Positions 36,356-44,907 of a stretch of 64,000 nucleotides of DNA are shown piece after piece. The DNA is taken from the NCBI RefSeq assembly GCF_016526145.1, contig NZ_JADDUE010000002.1, forward strand, positions 513,121 to 577,120, in the 5' to 3' direction. The position numbers and the translations under genes were made by a program. The DNA comes from Saccharopolyspora galaxeae. GTDB lineage: Bacteria; Actinomycetota; Actinomycetes; Mycobacteriales; Pseudonocardiaceae. Position 1 is the stretch's first letter. The number at the start of each line of letters is the position of its first letter. The notes beneath the pieces are model-generated. The model ran no database searches. It was not told the origin of the DNA and saw only the letters and a list, made by a program, of their open reading frames with translations.

Positions 36356-36846
36356 TGCCCGATCGACGCTGGCCAGACGAACTCGCGACCGGCGAACTGC
36401 GGCTCCAGCTAGATTTTCTTCAATTCCTACGGCAGACTGCGGTCGGCAAAGTCGCCGGGCTCACTCACACACTCGCCGCCGCGGCACCGCTCGCCACTTC
36501 ACCCCACACGACCGCGCTCGGTGTGATCAAGCACCTCACCGCCGTGGAACGGTACTGGATCTCGATCACCGCTGCGGGCGCCGACCTGCCCTCCCTGTGG
36601 AAAGGCAGCCCGGACCCCTCGTGGAACCTCTCCGACACCGACACACCCCAGACGGTCATCGCCGCCTATCAGGCGGAGTGGACCCATTCCGCCGACGCGG
36701 TTGTCGACAAAGGACCGGATGACCTGGCGGCGGACGGCCAACGAACCATCCGGTGGATCATGGCTCACGTCAACCAAGAAACCGGCCGACACGTCGGCCA
36801 CCTCGACCTCCTGCGTGAACTCGCTGACGGCGAAGTCGGCGAGTGA
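36355..36846 (+). CDS. DinB/DUF664 family protein
   Basis: The 163-residue protein has the four-helix DinB-like layout and putative metal-binding His in VIKHLTAVERYW and the pair in WIMAHVNQETGRHVGHLDLLREL. Such proteins are often mycothiol-dependent enzymes in actinomycetes. The ATG overlaps the remnant regulator region. Substrate unknown. Confidence 0.8.
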   Translation: MPDRRWPDELATGELRLQLDFLQFLRQTAVGKVAGLTHTLAAAAPLATSPHTTALGVIKHLTAVERYWISITAAGADLPSLWKGSPDPSWNLSDTDTPQTVIAAYQAEWTHSADAVVDKGPDDLAADGQRTIRWIMAHVNQETGRHVGHLDLLRELADGEVGE

Positions 36847-37072
36847 CCCAAGATCACAAGGTGCGGCTGCCGTATTGGTGACAGCGACGTTGGCGCAGGT
36901 TTCGCAAGCGATCAAGGCCGGTCACTGCGACCGTTGATGAGCTGATCGGCCCGTTAAGCCCGATCCGGTCGGCGCTGCGGCGGCGTCATCCGATCACTCA
37001 CCGGCTGCTGCGTTCGGTTGATCACTCCGTCTTGTGCGCCGTGGAGGGCTTCTCGGGCGGCATACTCGGCGC

Positions 37073-37729
37073 ATGCGGGAATCGGATGAGGACCGAGCCA
37101 AAACGCACAACTCGATCTCCGCCGAGTCCAGGGGACCGACGGTGCAAACCGGCTCGGCGCGCGACATCTACTTCGGCAGGCCGAGCGGCCCGGTGAAGTG
37201 GATCGGCATCATCCTGGCCTGCGCCTTGGCCGTCGTCATCGTCCTGGCCGCGGTCGATCGGTTCGGTCGTGGCGAGGACGGTGTCCCGGCCGCCGGGCAG
37301 CCGAGCTCGGGCACCGCCAACTCGGGAATCGCCGCGGTCCGTTCCGAAGGCAGGGTCGATCTCCGCAACGTGAACCTCGACCTGAAACCGCCGAACATCC
37401 AGTCCGACGGGTCCCAACGCAGCGTGTGGGCCAGCGGCATCGATCCCCACGGCGAGGCGGGGGAGCCCGAATTGCACGGACTCGGCCCGGGAACCTCCAA
37501 CACCCCACCCACCATCGCTGCGTGGAACGGTCCTGACGACCCGAACCGCCAGCAGTGCGCGGACCGGATCGGCAAGCAGGGTGCCGCGAAGTTGACGCTC
37601 ACCGACTCCAGCCGGTTCTGCGTGCGCACCGCCGGCAACCGGATCGCCTACATCGACGAGGTTTCGTTCGATCCGGCCAAGAACACCGTCACCGCATTCG
37701 CGAGAGTCTGGGAGAGCACCGGCAGCTGA
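37073..37729 (+). CDS. Single-pass membrane protein
   Basis: The 218-residue protein has a basic, Ser-rich cytoplasmic head, one membrane helix (IGIILACALAVVIVLAAV, about residues 43-60) and an extracytoplasmic domain of about 155 residues with two cysteines (QQCADRIG and SRFCVRTAGNRIAYI). The C-terminal CADRI...FCVRTAGNRIAYIDEV part recurs in actinomycete surface proteins, but I cannot name it. It ends 6 bases from the convergent fadE33. Confidence 0.7.
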   Translation: MRESDEDRAKTHNSISAESRGPTVQTGSARDIYFGRPSGPVKWIGIILACALAVVIVLAAVDRFGRGEDGVPAAGQPSSGTANSGIAAVRSEGRVDLRNVNLDLKPPNIQSDGSQRSVWASGIDPHGEAGEPELHGLGPGTSNTPPTIAAWNGPDDPNRQQCADRIGKQGAAKLTLTDSSRFCVRTAGNRIAYIDEVSFDPAKNTVTAFARVWESTGS

Positions 37730-37735
37730 GCCGGT

Positions 37736-38854
37736 TCAGCCCGCGGCGGAACCGGCCAACCCGAGCAGATCCTCCAGCCGCTCCCGGTGCCGTCGCGGCG
37801 TGCCGAACAGGTGGGTCGCGGAGTGCGCACGTTTGAGGTGCAGGTGGGCCTCGTGCTCCCAGGTGATGCCGATGCCGCCGTGCAGCTGGATTCCTTCGGC
37901 GGCCACGTCGGCGTAGGTCTCGCAGCAGAAGGACTTCGCCATCGCCGCGAATTCCGCGGCGCGGTCGTCGCGGGTGGCCACGGCCCAACCGGCAGCTTGG
38001 GACAGCGACCGGGCCGATTCGACCGCCACGAACAGGTCCGCGAGCCGGTGTTTGACGGCCTGGAACGAGCCGATCGCGCGGCCGAACTGCTCGCGCACCT
38101 GAACGTAGGCGACCGTCTCCTCCAGCCATCGCGTGGCGGCACCGACGTTCTCGGCGGCGAGCGCGGCGGCGGCGACGTCCAGGCAGCGGGTGAGCGCCGG
38201 TGCGGCCTGGCCCTCGGCTCCGATCAGCCGAGCGGACGTTTCGTGCAGGTGCAGCTCGGCCATCGGCCGGGTCAGGTCCATCGGGGCGGAAGCGGCCGGC
38301 TCCGCGGCGTCCACTTCGAACAGTGACAGCCCGTTCTCCGTCGCCGCTACGACCAGGACGGCATCCGCCTGCGCCCCGTCCAGCACGAAGCTCTTCTCAC
38401 CGGTCAGGTGCCAGTTTTTGCCGTCACGGCGCGCTTTCGTGGCGCACGTCGAAGTGCTCCACCAGCTCTGCGGCTCGGCCCACGCGAGCGCGACCACCCG
38501 CTCACCCGAGGCGATCCCGGGCAGCAGCCGGGAGCGCGCGTCCGCGTCGTCGGTGGCCAGCAGCAGTTCCGCGCTGATCACCGCGCTGCCCAGGAACGGA
38601 CCGGCGACGAGCCGCCTGCCGAGTTCTTCGGCGACGATGCCGCTTTCCACCAGGCCGCAACCGATCCCGCCGAACTCCTCGGGCACGCTGAGCCCGGCCG
38701 CGCCGATCTCACCGGCCAGCCGCCGCCACAACTCCGTGTCGTGCTCGGCGATCGACGCCTCCGGATCCGGGATGTGCGGCCCGCCGCCGCGGTCCACCAG
38801 CGCGCGGACTGCCCGCCGCAGGTCTTCCTGCTCCTCGGTGAACGCGAAACGCAT
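37736..38854 (-). CDS. fadE33: Acyl-CoA dehydrogenase FadE33
   Basis: This is a 372-residue ACAD of the Rv3564 type. RFAFTEEQEDLRRAVRAL is at the N-terminus, QVREQFGRAIGSFQAVKHRLAD is near residue 250, and QLHGGIGITWEHEAHLHLKRAH follows. It forms part of an alpha2-beta2 dehydrogenase, probably with FadE31, acting on CoA thioesters from rings C/D. It is the last gene of the minus-strand block echA-fadE31-fadE32-fadE33. There is a 103-base gap from fadE32. Confidence 0.86.
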   Translation of the reverse strand: MRFAFTEEQEDLRRAVRALVDRGGGPHIPDPEASIAEHDTELWRRLAGEIGAAGLSVPEEFGGIGCGLVESGIVAEELGRRLVAGPFLGSAVISAELLLATDDADARSRLLPGIASGERVVALAWAEPQSWWSTSTCATKARRDGKNWHLTGEKSFVLDGAQADAVLVVAATENGLSLFEVDAAEPAASAPMDLTRPMAELHLHETSARLIGAEGQAAPALTRCLDVAAAALAAENVGAATRWLEETVAYVQVREQFGRAIGSFQAVKHRLADLFVAVESARSLSQAAGWAVATRDDRAAEFAAMAKSFCCETYADVAAEGIQLHGGIGITWEHEAHLHLKRAHSATHLFGTPRRHRERLEDLLGLAGSAAG

Positions 38855-38957
38855 CGGATTCCTCTTCGAACTCGGGATTTGGGAGGTGGTTTGCGCAGGT
38901 GGTCGCCTGGGCTCGCGGCGGTGCCGGGTGGCCGTTAGCAAGCGGCCGACGCCGCAC

Positions 38958-39953
38958 CTACGCCCCGACCGGCGCGGTTTCACCCGCGGCCAACGCAGCG
39001 GCGACCCGTCGCCGGTGCCAGGTCGTGGTGCCCCACGCCGCGTGCAGCGCCGTGGCCTTGGTCGACCACAGGTGCAGATCGTGCTCGGCGGTGTAGCCGA
39101 TGGCGCCGTGCACCTGCAGCGCGATGCGGCCCGCGAAGTACGCGGCGTCCGAGGCGGCGATCTTCGCTGCCGAAATGTCCCGGGAACGGTGCCGGGGCTC
39201 GGCGAGGCAAGCTCCGTGCACCAGCGGCCGGGCGAATTCGAGCCGCACCGCCACGTTCGCCAAGTGGTGCTTGACCGCCTGGAACCGCCCGACCGGCCGG
39301 CCGAACTGGTGGCGTTCCTGCACGTACCGGGTGGACATGTCGAGCAGCCGCTGCCCGATGCCGAGCAGCTGCGCCGCGCAGCCGAGCGCGCCGAGGTCGA
39401 ACGCCTCGGCGACCTGCGCGCCCGGAACCGGCTCACCAGCGGATTCGATCGTCCACAAGCGACGGGCCGGGTCGATGGAGTGCTGCGCCACCGCATCCGG
39501 CCGTTCCGCGACCGTGGCGCGCTCCCCGTCGCACTGGAACACCGCGTCGGCGGCGTCGGCGTCCAGCGCCCGCGGCACGTGCTCGGTGAACGTCGCGGTG
39601 CCGACCGCGTTGCCGGAAGCGATCCCGGGCAGCCACCGCTCGGCCGCGGCGGTGTCCGCGAGCAGCGCAGGCACGACGGCGATCGACTCGACGCACGGCC
39701 CGGGAAGTCCGGCGCGCCCGAGCTCTTCCAGGCAGGTCACCAACTCGACCGGCCCGAGGCCGAGACCGCCGAACCGCTCCGGAACGGCGACCCCGCACAA
39801 CCCCATCTCGCCGAGCTGCGCCCAAATCCGGCGCCACGGAGCCGCGTCGCCCGCGGCCCAGCTGCGCGCGATCGCCGCGCCGTCGCCTGCGTCGAACAAC
39901 GCGCGCAACGCCTCGGCCATGTCCTGCTGTTCGGTGGTGCGGGTGAACCTCAA
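38958..39953 (-). CDS. fadE32: Acyl-CoA dehydrogenase FadE32
   Basis: This 331-residue ACAD resembles Rv3563: TEQQDMAEALRALFD, VPERFGGLGLGPVELV, QERHQFGRPVGRFQAVKHHLANV and QVHGAIGYTAEHDLHLW. Mycobacterial FadE31-FadE32 forms a heterotetramer late in ring C/D breakdown. It starts with a TTG whose TGA overlap (TTGA) couples it to fadE31, which fits subunits made in equal amounts. Confidence 0.86.
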   Translation of the reverse strand: MRFTRTTEQQDMAEALRALFDAGDGAAIARSWAAGDAAPWRRIWAQLGEMGLCGVAVPERFGGLGLGPVELVTCLEELGRAGLPGPCVESIAVVPALLADTAAAERWLPGIASGNAVGTATFTEHVPRALDADAADAVFQCDGERATVAERPDAVAQHSIDPARRLWTIESAGEPVPGAQVAEAFDLGALGCAAQLLGIGQRLLDMSTRYVQERHQFGRPVGRFQAVKHHLANVAVRLEFARPLVHGACLAEPRHRSRDISAAKIAASDAAYFAGRIALQVHGAIGYTAEHDLHLWSTKATALHAAWGTTTWHRRRVAAALAAGETAPVGA

Positions 39954-41101
39954 CGCGGCTCCCTGGGCAGGCCGAGCACGCGCTCGGCGATGACGTTGCG
40001 CTGGATCTCGTTGGTGCCCGCGTAGATCGGCCCGGCCAGCGCGAACAGGTAGCCGTCCGGCCAGGCGCCGCCCTCCGGTGCGGCGGGCGATCCGGCGGTG
40101 AGTTCGGCGTCCGGCCCCAGCAGGTCCATCGCCGCCTCGTGCAGCGCGATGTCCAATTCGGACCAGAAGACCTTGTTCATGCTGGACTCCGGCCCGACCG
40201 GGCTGCCCGCGAGGACCTTCGTGACGGTCTCGAAGGTCGCCAGCCGGTAGGCGCTCGCGCCGATCCAAGCGTCGACCACCCGGTCCTGCAGCTGCGCGGC
40301 ACCGTTCCACGACTCGACGAGCCGCTGCGCCGCGGCGAGGAACCTGCCCGGGCTGCGCAGCGACAACCCGCGCTCGCTGCCGGTGGTGCTCATCGCGACC
40401 CGCCAGCCTTCGCCGACCTCGCCCAGCACGTCGGAGTCCGGCACGAAGACGTCGTTGAGGAAGATCTCCGCGAACGCCGGCTTGCCGTCGATCCGCCCGA
40501 TCGGCCGCACCGTCACGCCCGCGGCGTCGAGCGGGAACAGGAAGTACGTCAGCCCGCGGTGCCGCTCGGCATCGGGATCGCTGCGGAACAGCCCGAACGC
40601 CCGGTCCGCGAACGCGGCCCGCGAACTCCACGTCTTCTGCCCGGACAACCGCCAGCCGCCCGGCACCCGGCGCGCTCGGCTGCGGATTCCGGCCAGGTCG
40701 CTGCCCGCTTCCGGCTCCGACCAAGCCTGCGCCCAGACGTCCTCGCCGGAAGCCATCCGCGGCAGGAAGCGTTCCCGCTGCTCGGCCGTGCCGTGCTCGA
40801 ACAGCGTCGGCGCGAGCAGGAAGATCCCGTTCTGCCCGACCCGGCCGGGCGCGCCCGCGGCGTAGTACTCCTCCTCGAACAGCAACCACTGCACCAGCGA
40901 GACGTCCCGGCCGCCGAACTCGACGGGCCAGGACACGACCGAGAAACCGGCCGCGTGCAGGGTCTTCTCCCACTGCCGGTGCGCGGCGAAACCGGTTTCG
41001 GTCTCCAGCGACGGCAGCGGTTCGGCGGGCACGTTCGCCCGCAGCCAGGTGCGCACCTCGTCGCGGAAGGCGAGGTCTTCGGCGGAGAACGTCAGATCCA
41101 C
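39950..41101 (-). CDS. fadE31: Acyl-CoA dehydrogenase FadE31
   Basis: The 383-residue ACAD has the full FAD/substrate set: WSEPEAGSDLAGIRS, LSGQKTWSSRAAFADRAFG and a C-terminal GTNEIQRNVIAERVLGLP. It matches Rv3562. It is the catalytic-type subunit that pairs with FadE32 or FadE33. It lies 16 bases after the enoyl-CoA hydratase gene and overlaps fadE32. Confidence 0.88.
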   Translation of the reverse strand: MDLTFSAEDLAFRDEVRTWLRANVPAEPLPSLETETGFAAHRQWEKTLHAAGFSVVSWPVEFGGRDVSLVQWLLFEEEYYAAGAPGRVGQNGIFLLAPTLFEHGTAEQRERFLPRMASGEDVWAQAWSEPEAGSDLAGIRSRARRVPGGWRLSGQKTWSSRAAFADRAFGLFRSDPDAERHRGLTYFLFPLDAAGVTVRPIGRIDGKPAFAEIFLNDVFVPDSDVLGEVGEGWRVAMSTTGSERGLSLRSPGRFLAAAQRLVESWNGAAQLQDRVVDAWIGASAYRLATFETVTKVLAGSPVGPESSMNKVFWSELDIALHEAAMDLLGPDAELTAGSPAAPEGGAWPDGYLFALAGPIYAGTNEIQRNVIAERVLGLPREPR

Positions 41102-41117
41102 GGCAGCCTCCCCGCGC

Positions 41118-41963
41118 TCACTCGGCGGCGCGCTTCATGCTCTTGGCGTCCATGCCGCTGAGCGAGTCCTGCTCGACCTCGGCGTTGTGCGCGTGCGCCA
41201 GGTGGTGCAGCCCGAACGCGGAATCGAGCCCGCTGTGCCGCCCCATGAGGTCTTCGGCCTGGTTGACGGCCTTCTTCGCCAGCGCCAGCCCGAACCGCGG
41301 CATCGCGGCGATCTCGCCGGCCAGTTCCAGCGAGGTATCGGTCAACTGCTCGCGCGGGACGACCCGGTTGACCATCCCCACCTCGTAGGCCCGCTGCGCG
41401 CTCATCCGCTTGCCGGTGAACAGGAACTCCTTCGCGATTCGCGGCCCGAGCACCCACGGGTGCACGAAGTACTCCACGCCCGGAATGCCCATCCGCACCA
41501 CGGGATCGGCGAAGAACGCGTCCTCGGCGGCCACGATCACGTCGCACACCCACGCCAGCATCAGGCCACCGGCCACGCACGCGCCGTGCACGCTCGCGAC
41601 GACGGGTTTCGGCATGTCCCGCCACCGGCGGCACATTCCCAGGTAGACCTCCTGCTCGCGGGCGAACCTGGACTCGCCGCCCGCCTTGTCGGTGTGGCCC
41701 CACCACAGGCCCGCGCGGCGCTCGTAGTCCACGTCGACATCGCGGCCCGGTGAGCCGATGTCGTGCCCGGCGGAGAAGTGCTCACCCGCTCCGGCCAGCA
41801 CGATGACCTGGACCTCGTCATCGGCGCAGGCGCGGTAGAAGGCGTCGTCCAGTGCATAGGTCATCGCGGAGTTCTGCGCGTTGCGGTAGTTCGGCCGGTT
41901 CATCGTCACGACCGCGGTCGGACCGTTGCGCTCGTAGCGCACGACCGGTTCCTCTTCGGCCAT
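41118..41963 (-). CDS. Enoyl-CoA hydratase/isomerase
   Basis: The 281-residue crotonase has an oxyanion segment EHFSAGHDIGSP near residue 65, an unusual HTDKAGGESRFAREQEVYLGMC insertion and ASVHGACVAGGLMLAWVCDV. It resembles actinobacterial EchA13-type hydratases. ATG 41963 is chosen because AGGAGG lies 6 bases upstream. It is the first gene of a KstR2-type operon, so it likely hydrates a ring C/D-derived enoyl-CoA; the reaction is inferred. Confidence 0.82.
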   Translation of the reverse strand: MAEEEPVVRYERNGPTAVVTMNRPNYRNAQNSAMTYALDDAFYRACADDEVQVIVLAGAGEHFSAGHDIGSPGRDVDVDYERRAGLWWGHTDKAGGESRFAREQEVYLGMCRRWRDMPKPVVASVHGACVAGGLMLAWVCDVIVAAEDAFFADPVVRMGIPGVEYFVHPWVLGPRIAKEFLFTGKRMSAQRAYEVGMVNRVVPREQLTDTSLELAGEIAAMPRFGLALAKKAVNQAEDLMGRHSGLDSAFGLHHLAHAHNAEVEQDSLSGMDAKSMKRAAE

Positions 41964-42015
41964 CGTCACCCTCCTCTTCCGGGAGTCGCGCCGTCGTGCT
42001 CCGAGGTTAGCGAAA

Positions 42016-42033
42016 CTAGCAAGTGCTTGGTAG
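42016..42033. promoter_or_regulatory. KstR2 operator (perfect match)
   Basis: CTAGCAAGTGCTTGGTAG is an 18-base near-perfect palindrome containing ANCAAGNNCTTGNT (42018-42031). It lies between the divergent enoyl-CoA hydratase-fadE31-32-33 and fadE30-ipdF operons. Confidence 0.78.
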
Positions 42034-42117
42034 GCTTCGTTTTCCAGCGGGGGTGTCCAGCGGGCTCAGAACCGCTTTCCAGCGGGCTCAGACCGCGATC
42101 GGCCGGAGGTGCTTCGG

Positions 42118-43293
42118 ATGGATCTCACCGACAGCGCGCAGGAAGCGGCGTTCCGCCGGGAAGTGCGGGAATGGCTCGGCGACAACCTCACCGGCGAGTT
42201 CGCCCGGGCGCGGGGGCTCGGCGGACCGGGGCGCGAGCACGAAGCGTTCGACGTGCGGCTCGCCTGGGATCGGCACCTGGCCGCGGCGGGCTGGACCTGC
42301 CTGGGCTGGCCGGAGGAGTTCGGCGGCCGCGGCGCGTCCATCGCCCAGCAGGTGATCTTCCACGAGGAGTACGCCAAGGCGGGCGCGCCGGTTCGGGTCG
42401 GGCACATCGGCGAGGAGCTGATCGGTCCCACGATCATCGCGTTCGGCACCGAGCAGCAGCAGCGGCGGTTCCTGCCGCCGATCGTGGGCGTGCGGGAGCT
42501 GTGGTGCCAGGGCTACTCCGAGCCCGGCGCAGGGTCCGACCTGGCGAACCTGTCCACCGCGGCGCACCGCGACGGCTCGGACTGGGTGGTGCACGGCCAG
42601 AAGATCTGGACCTCGCACGCGCACGTGGCCGACTGGTGCTTCCTGCTCGCGCGCACCGATCCCGCCGAGCGCAGGCACCGCGGGCTGTCCTACCTGCTGG
42701 TGCCGATGGATTCCGCGGGCATCGAGGTGCGGCCGATCGTGCAGCTCACCGGCACTTCCGAGTTCAACGAGGTGTTCTTCGACGGCGCGCGCACCGACGC
42801 GGCCAACGTCGTCGGCGAGCCCGGCGACGGCTGGCGGGTCGCGATGGGCACGCTCGGTTTCGAACGCGGCATCGGCACCGTCGACCAGCAGGTGGTGTTC
42901 CGCCGCGAGCTGGAAAGCATCACCGAGCTCGCCCGTTCCGGCGGTGCGCTGGACGACCCGGTGCTGCGGGACAAGATCAGCCGGGCCTGGATCGGCCTGG
43001 AGATCATGCGGTTCAACGCGCTGCGCACGCTGACCGGGGTCGCCGAGGGGACCGCGGGACCGGAGGCGTCCATCGCGAAGCTGTACTGGGCGAACTTCCA
43101 CCGCGGGCTCGGTGAGCTGGCCGTCGAGGTCGCCGGTGCGTGCGGCCTGGTCGCGCCGGACGGCGAGCTCGACGAGCGGCAGCGGCTGTTCCTGTTCACC
43201 CGCGCCGACACGATCTACGGCGGTTCCGACGAGATCCAGCGCAACATCATCGCCGAGCGGGTGCTCGGGTTGCCGAAGGAGGCCCGGCCTTGA
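42118..43293 (+). CDS. fadE30: Acyl-CoA dehydrogenase FadE30
   Basis: The 391-residue ACAD has [53 protein letters not shown] and a strong overall match to Rv3560c. FadE30 dehydrogenates 5-hydroxy-HIP-CoA, an early step of ring C/D breakdown. ATG 42118 has GGAGG 8 bases upstream; an in-frame GTG at 42109 overlaps that site and is less likely. Coupled to ipdF by a TTGA overlap. Confidence 0.9.
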   Translation: MDLTDSAQEAAFRREVREWLGDNLTGEFARARGLGGPGREHEAFDVRLAWDRHLAAAGWTCLGWPEEFGGRGASIAQQVIFHEEYAKAGAPVRVGHIGEELIGPTIIAFGTEQQQRRFLPPIVGVRELWCQGYSEPGAGSDLANLSTAAHRDGSDWVVHGQKIWTSHAHVADWCFLLARTDPAERRHRGLSYLLVPMDSAGIEVRPIVQLTGTSEFNEVFFDGARTDAANVVGEPGDGWRVAMGTLGFERGIGTVDQQVVFRRELESITELARSGGALDDPVLRDKISRAWIGLEIMRFNALRTLTGVAEGTAGPEASIAKLYWANFHRGLGELAVEVAGACGLVAPDGELDERQRLFLFTRADTIYGGSDEIQRNIIAERVLGLPKEARP

Positions 43294-44069
43294 GAACACC
43301 GACCGAACCGGAACCGCACGGCCTGCTGGCGGGCAGGACCGCGGTGGTGACCGCGGCCGCCGGGACCGGCATCGGCTCCGCGGCCGCGCGCCGGATGATC
43401 CGGGAAGGCGCACGCGTCGTGATCAGCGACTCGCACCAGCGGCGGCTGGAGGCCACCCGCGCCGAGCTGGCCGAACTGTTCGGTGCCGAAGTCATCGCGG
43501 TGCCCTGCGACGTCACCGACGTCGAGCAGGTCGAGCACCTGCTGGACGCCGCGGCCGAGGCGTTCGGGCGGCTCGACGTGCTGGTCAACAACGCCGGGCT
43601 TGGCGGGACGGCGCCGATTCAGGACATGACCGACCAGCAGTGGAGCCGCGTGCTGGACGTGACGCTGAACGGCACGTTCCGGTGCACGCGGGCCGCGATC
43701 CAGCGCTTCCGAGATCAGGGCGGCGGGGGCGTGGTCGTCAACAACGCCTCGGTGGTCGGCTGGCGCGCGCAGGCCGGGCAGGCACACTACGCCGCGGCGA
43801 AAGCGGGCGTGATGGCGCTGACCAGGTGCGCGGCGGTGGACGCCGCGGAGTTCGGGGTGCGGGTGAACGCGGTGGCGCCGAGCCTGGTGATGCACGAGAA
43901 CCTGGCGAAGGTGACCTCCGACGAGCTGCTGACCGAGCTGGAGTCCAAAGAGGCGTTCGGCCGCTCCGCCGAACCTTGGGAGATCGCCAACGTGATCGTC
44001 TACCTGGCCGGTGACTACTCGTCCTACCTCACCGGCGAGGTCATCTCCGCCAGCAACCAGCATCCGTGA
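43290..44069 (+). CDS. ipdF: SDR IpdF (HIP-CoA 5-hydroxy dehydrogenase)
   Basis: The 259-residue SDR has the cofactor motif TAAAGTGIGSA, NNAGLGGTAPI, YAAAK and NAVAPSLVMHENLAKVTSDELL, matching Rv3559c. In mycobacteria IpdF interconverts 5-hydroxy and 5-oxo HIP-CoA. The TTG at 43290 is taken as the start because AAGGAGG lies 8 bases upstream and it overlaps the fadE30 stop. A palindromic element follows at 44086. Confidence 0.88.
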   Translation: MRTPTEPEPHGLLAGRTAVVTAAAGTGIGSAAARRMIREGARVVISDSHQRRLEATRAELAELFGAEVIAVPCDVTDVEQVEHLLDAAAEAFGRLDVLVNNAGLGGTAPIQDMTDQQWSRVLDVTLNGTFRCTRAAIQRFRDQGGGGVVVNNASVVGWRAQAGQAHYAAAKAGVMALTRCAAVDAAEFGVRVNAVAPSLVMHENLAKVTSDELLTELESKEAFGRSAEPWEIANVIVYLAGDYSSYLTGEVISASNQHP

Positions 44070-44085
44070 CACCCGCGCGCCCCCG

Positions 44086-44136
44086 GAGCGAACGGACCGC
44101 TCGTCCCAATAGATTGGGCCAACGGGCCGTTCGCTC
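44086..44136. repeat. 51-base palindromic element, copy 7
   Basis: Full copy 16 bases after the ipdF stop. It probably ends the fadE30-ipdF transcript before kstR2, which then has its own promoter within 44137-44225. Confidence 0.8.
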
Positions 44137-44225
44137 CGAAAACCAGAGCACTCCGAGAACACGGGCACTGCCGGCGGAACGAGCGGGTGCGCGGGGTCGG
44201 CAACGGCCAGTGAGAGGATGAGGAC

Positions 44226-44867
44226 ATGGCGGAGACCAAGCGCTCGACCGGTCGCGCGCAGCGCCCGGCGGCGGCTGAGGCGGGCGGTTCGCAGCGGCGC
44301 GCGGAGCTGCTGGCGATCGCCGCCGACCTGTTCGCCGAGCGCGGTTTCGTGGTCACCACCGTGCGCGAGATCGCCGACGCCGCGGGCATCCTCTCCGGCA
44401 GCCTCTACTACCACTTCGATTCCAAGGAATCGATGGTCGACGAGATCCTGCGCGAGTTCCTGGACTTCCAGCAGCGGCTCTACGACGAGGTGCTGCACGA
44501 GAAGACCGACCCGCGCGGCACCATCACCGAGCTGGTCCGGCAGTCGTTCCGCGCGATGAACGAGTACCGCTCGGCGGTCACGATCTACCAGAACGAGGCG
44601 AAGTACCTCCAGCAGTTCGAGCGCTTCAGCTACCTGCGCCGCGCCGCGAACGACTTCGAGCGCACCTGGATGAAGGTGCTGCAGCAGGGCCAGCAGGCCG
44701 GGATCTTCCGCAGCGACCTCAACGTGAAGATCGCCTACCGGTTCATCCGGGACACCGTTTGGACCACGGTGCACTGGTACAACCCGCGCGGCCGGTTGAA
44801 CGCCGACGTGATCGCCGAGCAGCACATCACGATCCTGTGCGAAGGGATCATGACCGGGCAGGGGTGA
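44226..44867 (+). CDS. kstR2: TetR-family repressor KstR2
   Basis: The 213-residue TetR protein has helix-turn-helix TTVREIADAAGILSGSLYYHFDSKESMVDEIL near residues 42-73 and ligand-domain blocks YQNEAKYLQQFERFSYLRR and FIRDTVWTTVHWY, as in Rv3557c. KstR2 represses the HIP (ring C/D) genes and is released by HIP-CoA. Neighbours on both sides are its known regulon. I see no perfect KstR2 site directly ahead of the gene. Confidence 0.92.
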   Translation: MAETKRSTGRAQRPAAAEAGGSQRRAELLAIAADLFAERGFVVTTVREIADAAGILSGSLYYHFDSKESMVDEILREFLDFQQRLYDEVLHEKTDPRGTITELVRQSFRAMNEYRSAVTIYQNEAKYLQQFERFSYLRRAANDFERTWMKVLQQGQQAGIFRSDLNVKIAYRFIRDTVWTTVHWYNPRGRLNADVIAEQHITILCEGIMTGQG

Positions 44868-44907
44868 GCCTGCCCGGCCGCGTTCGCCCGCGGCGCGCGA
44901 TCGGTGG

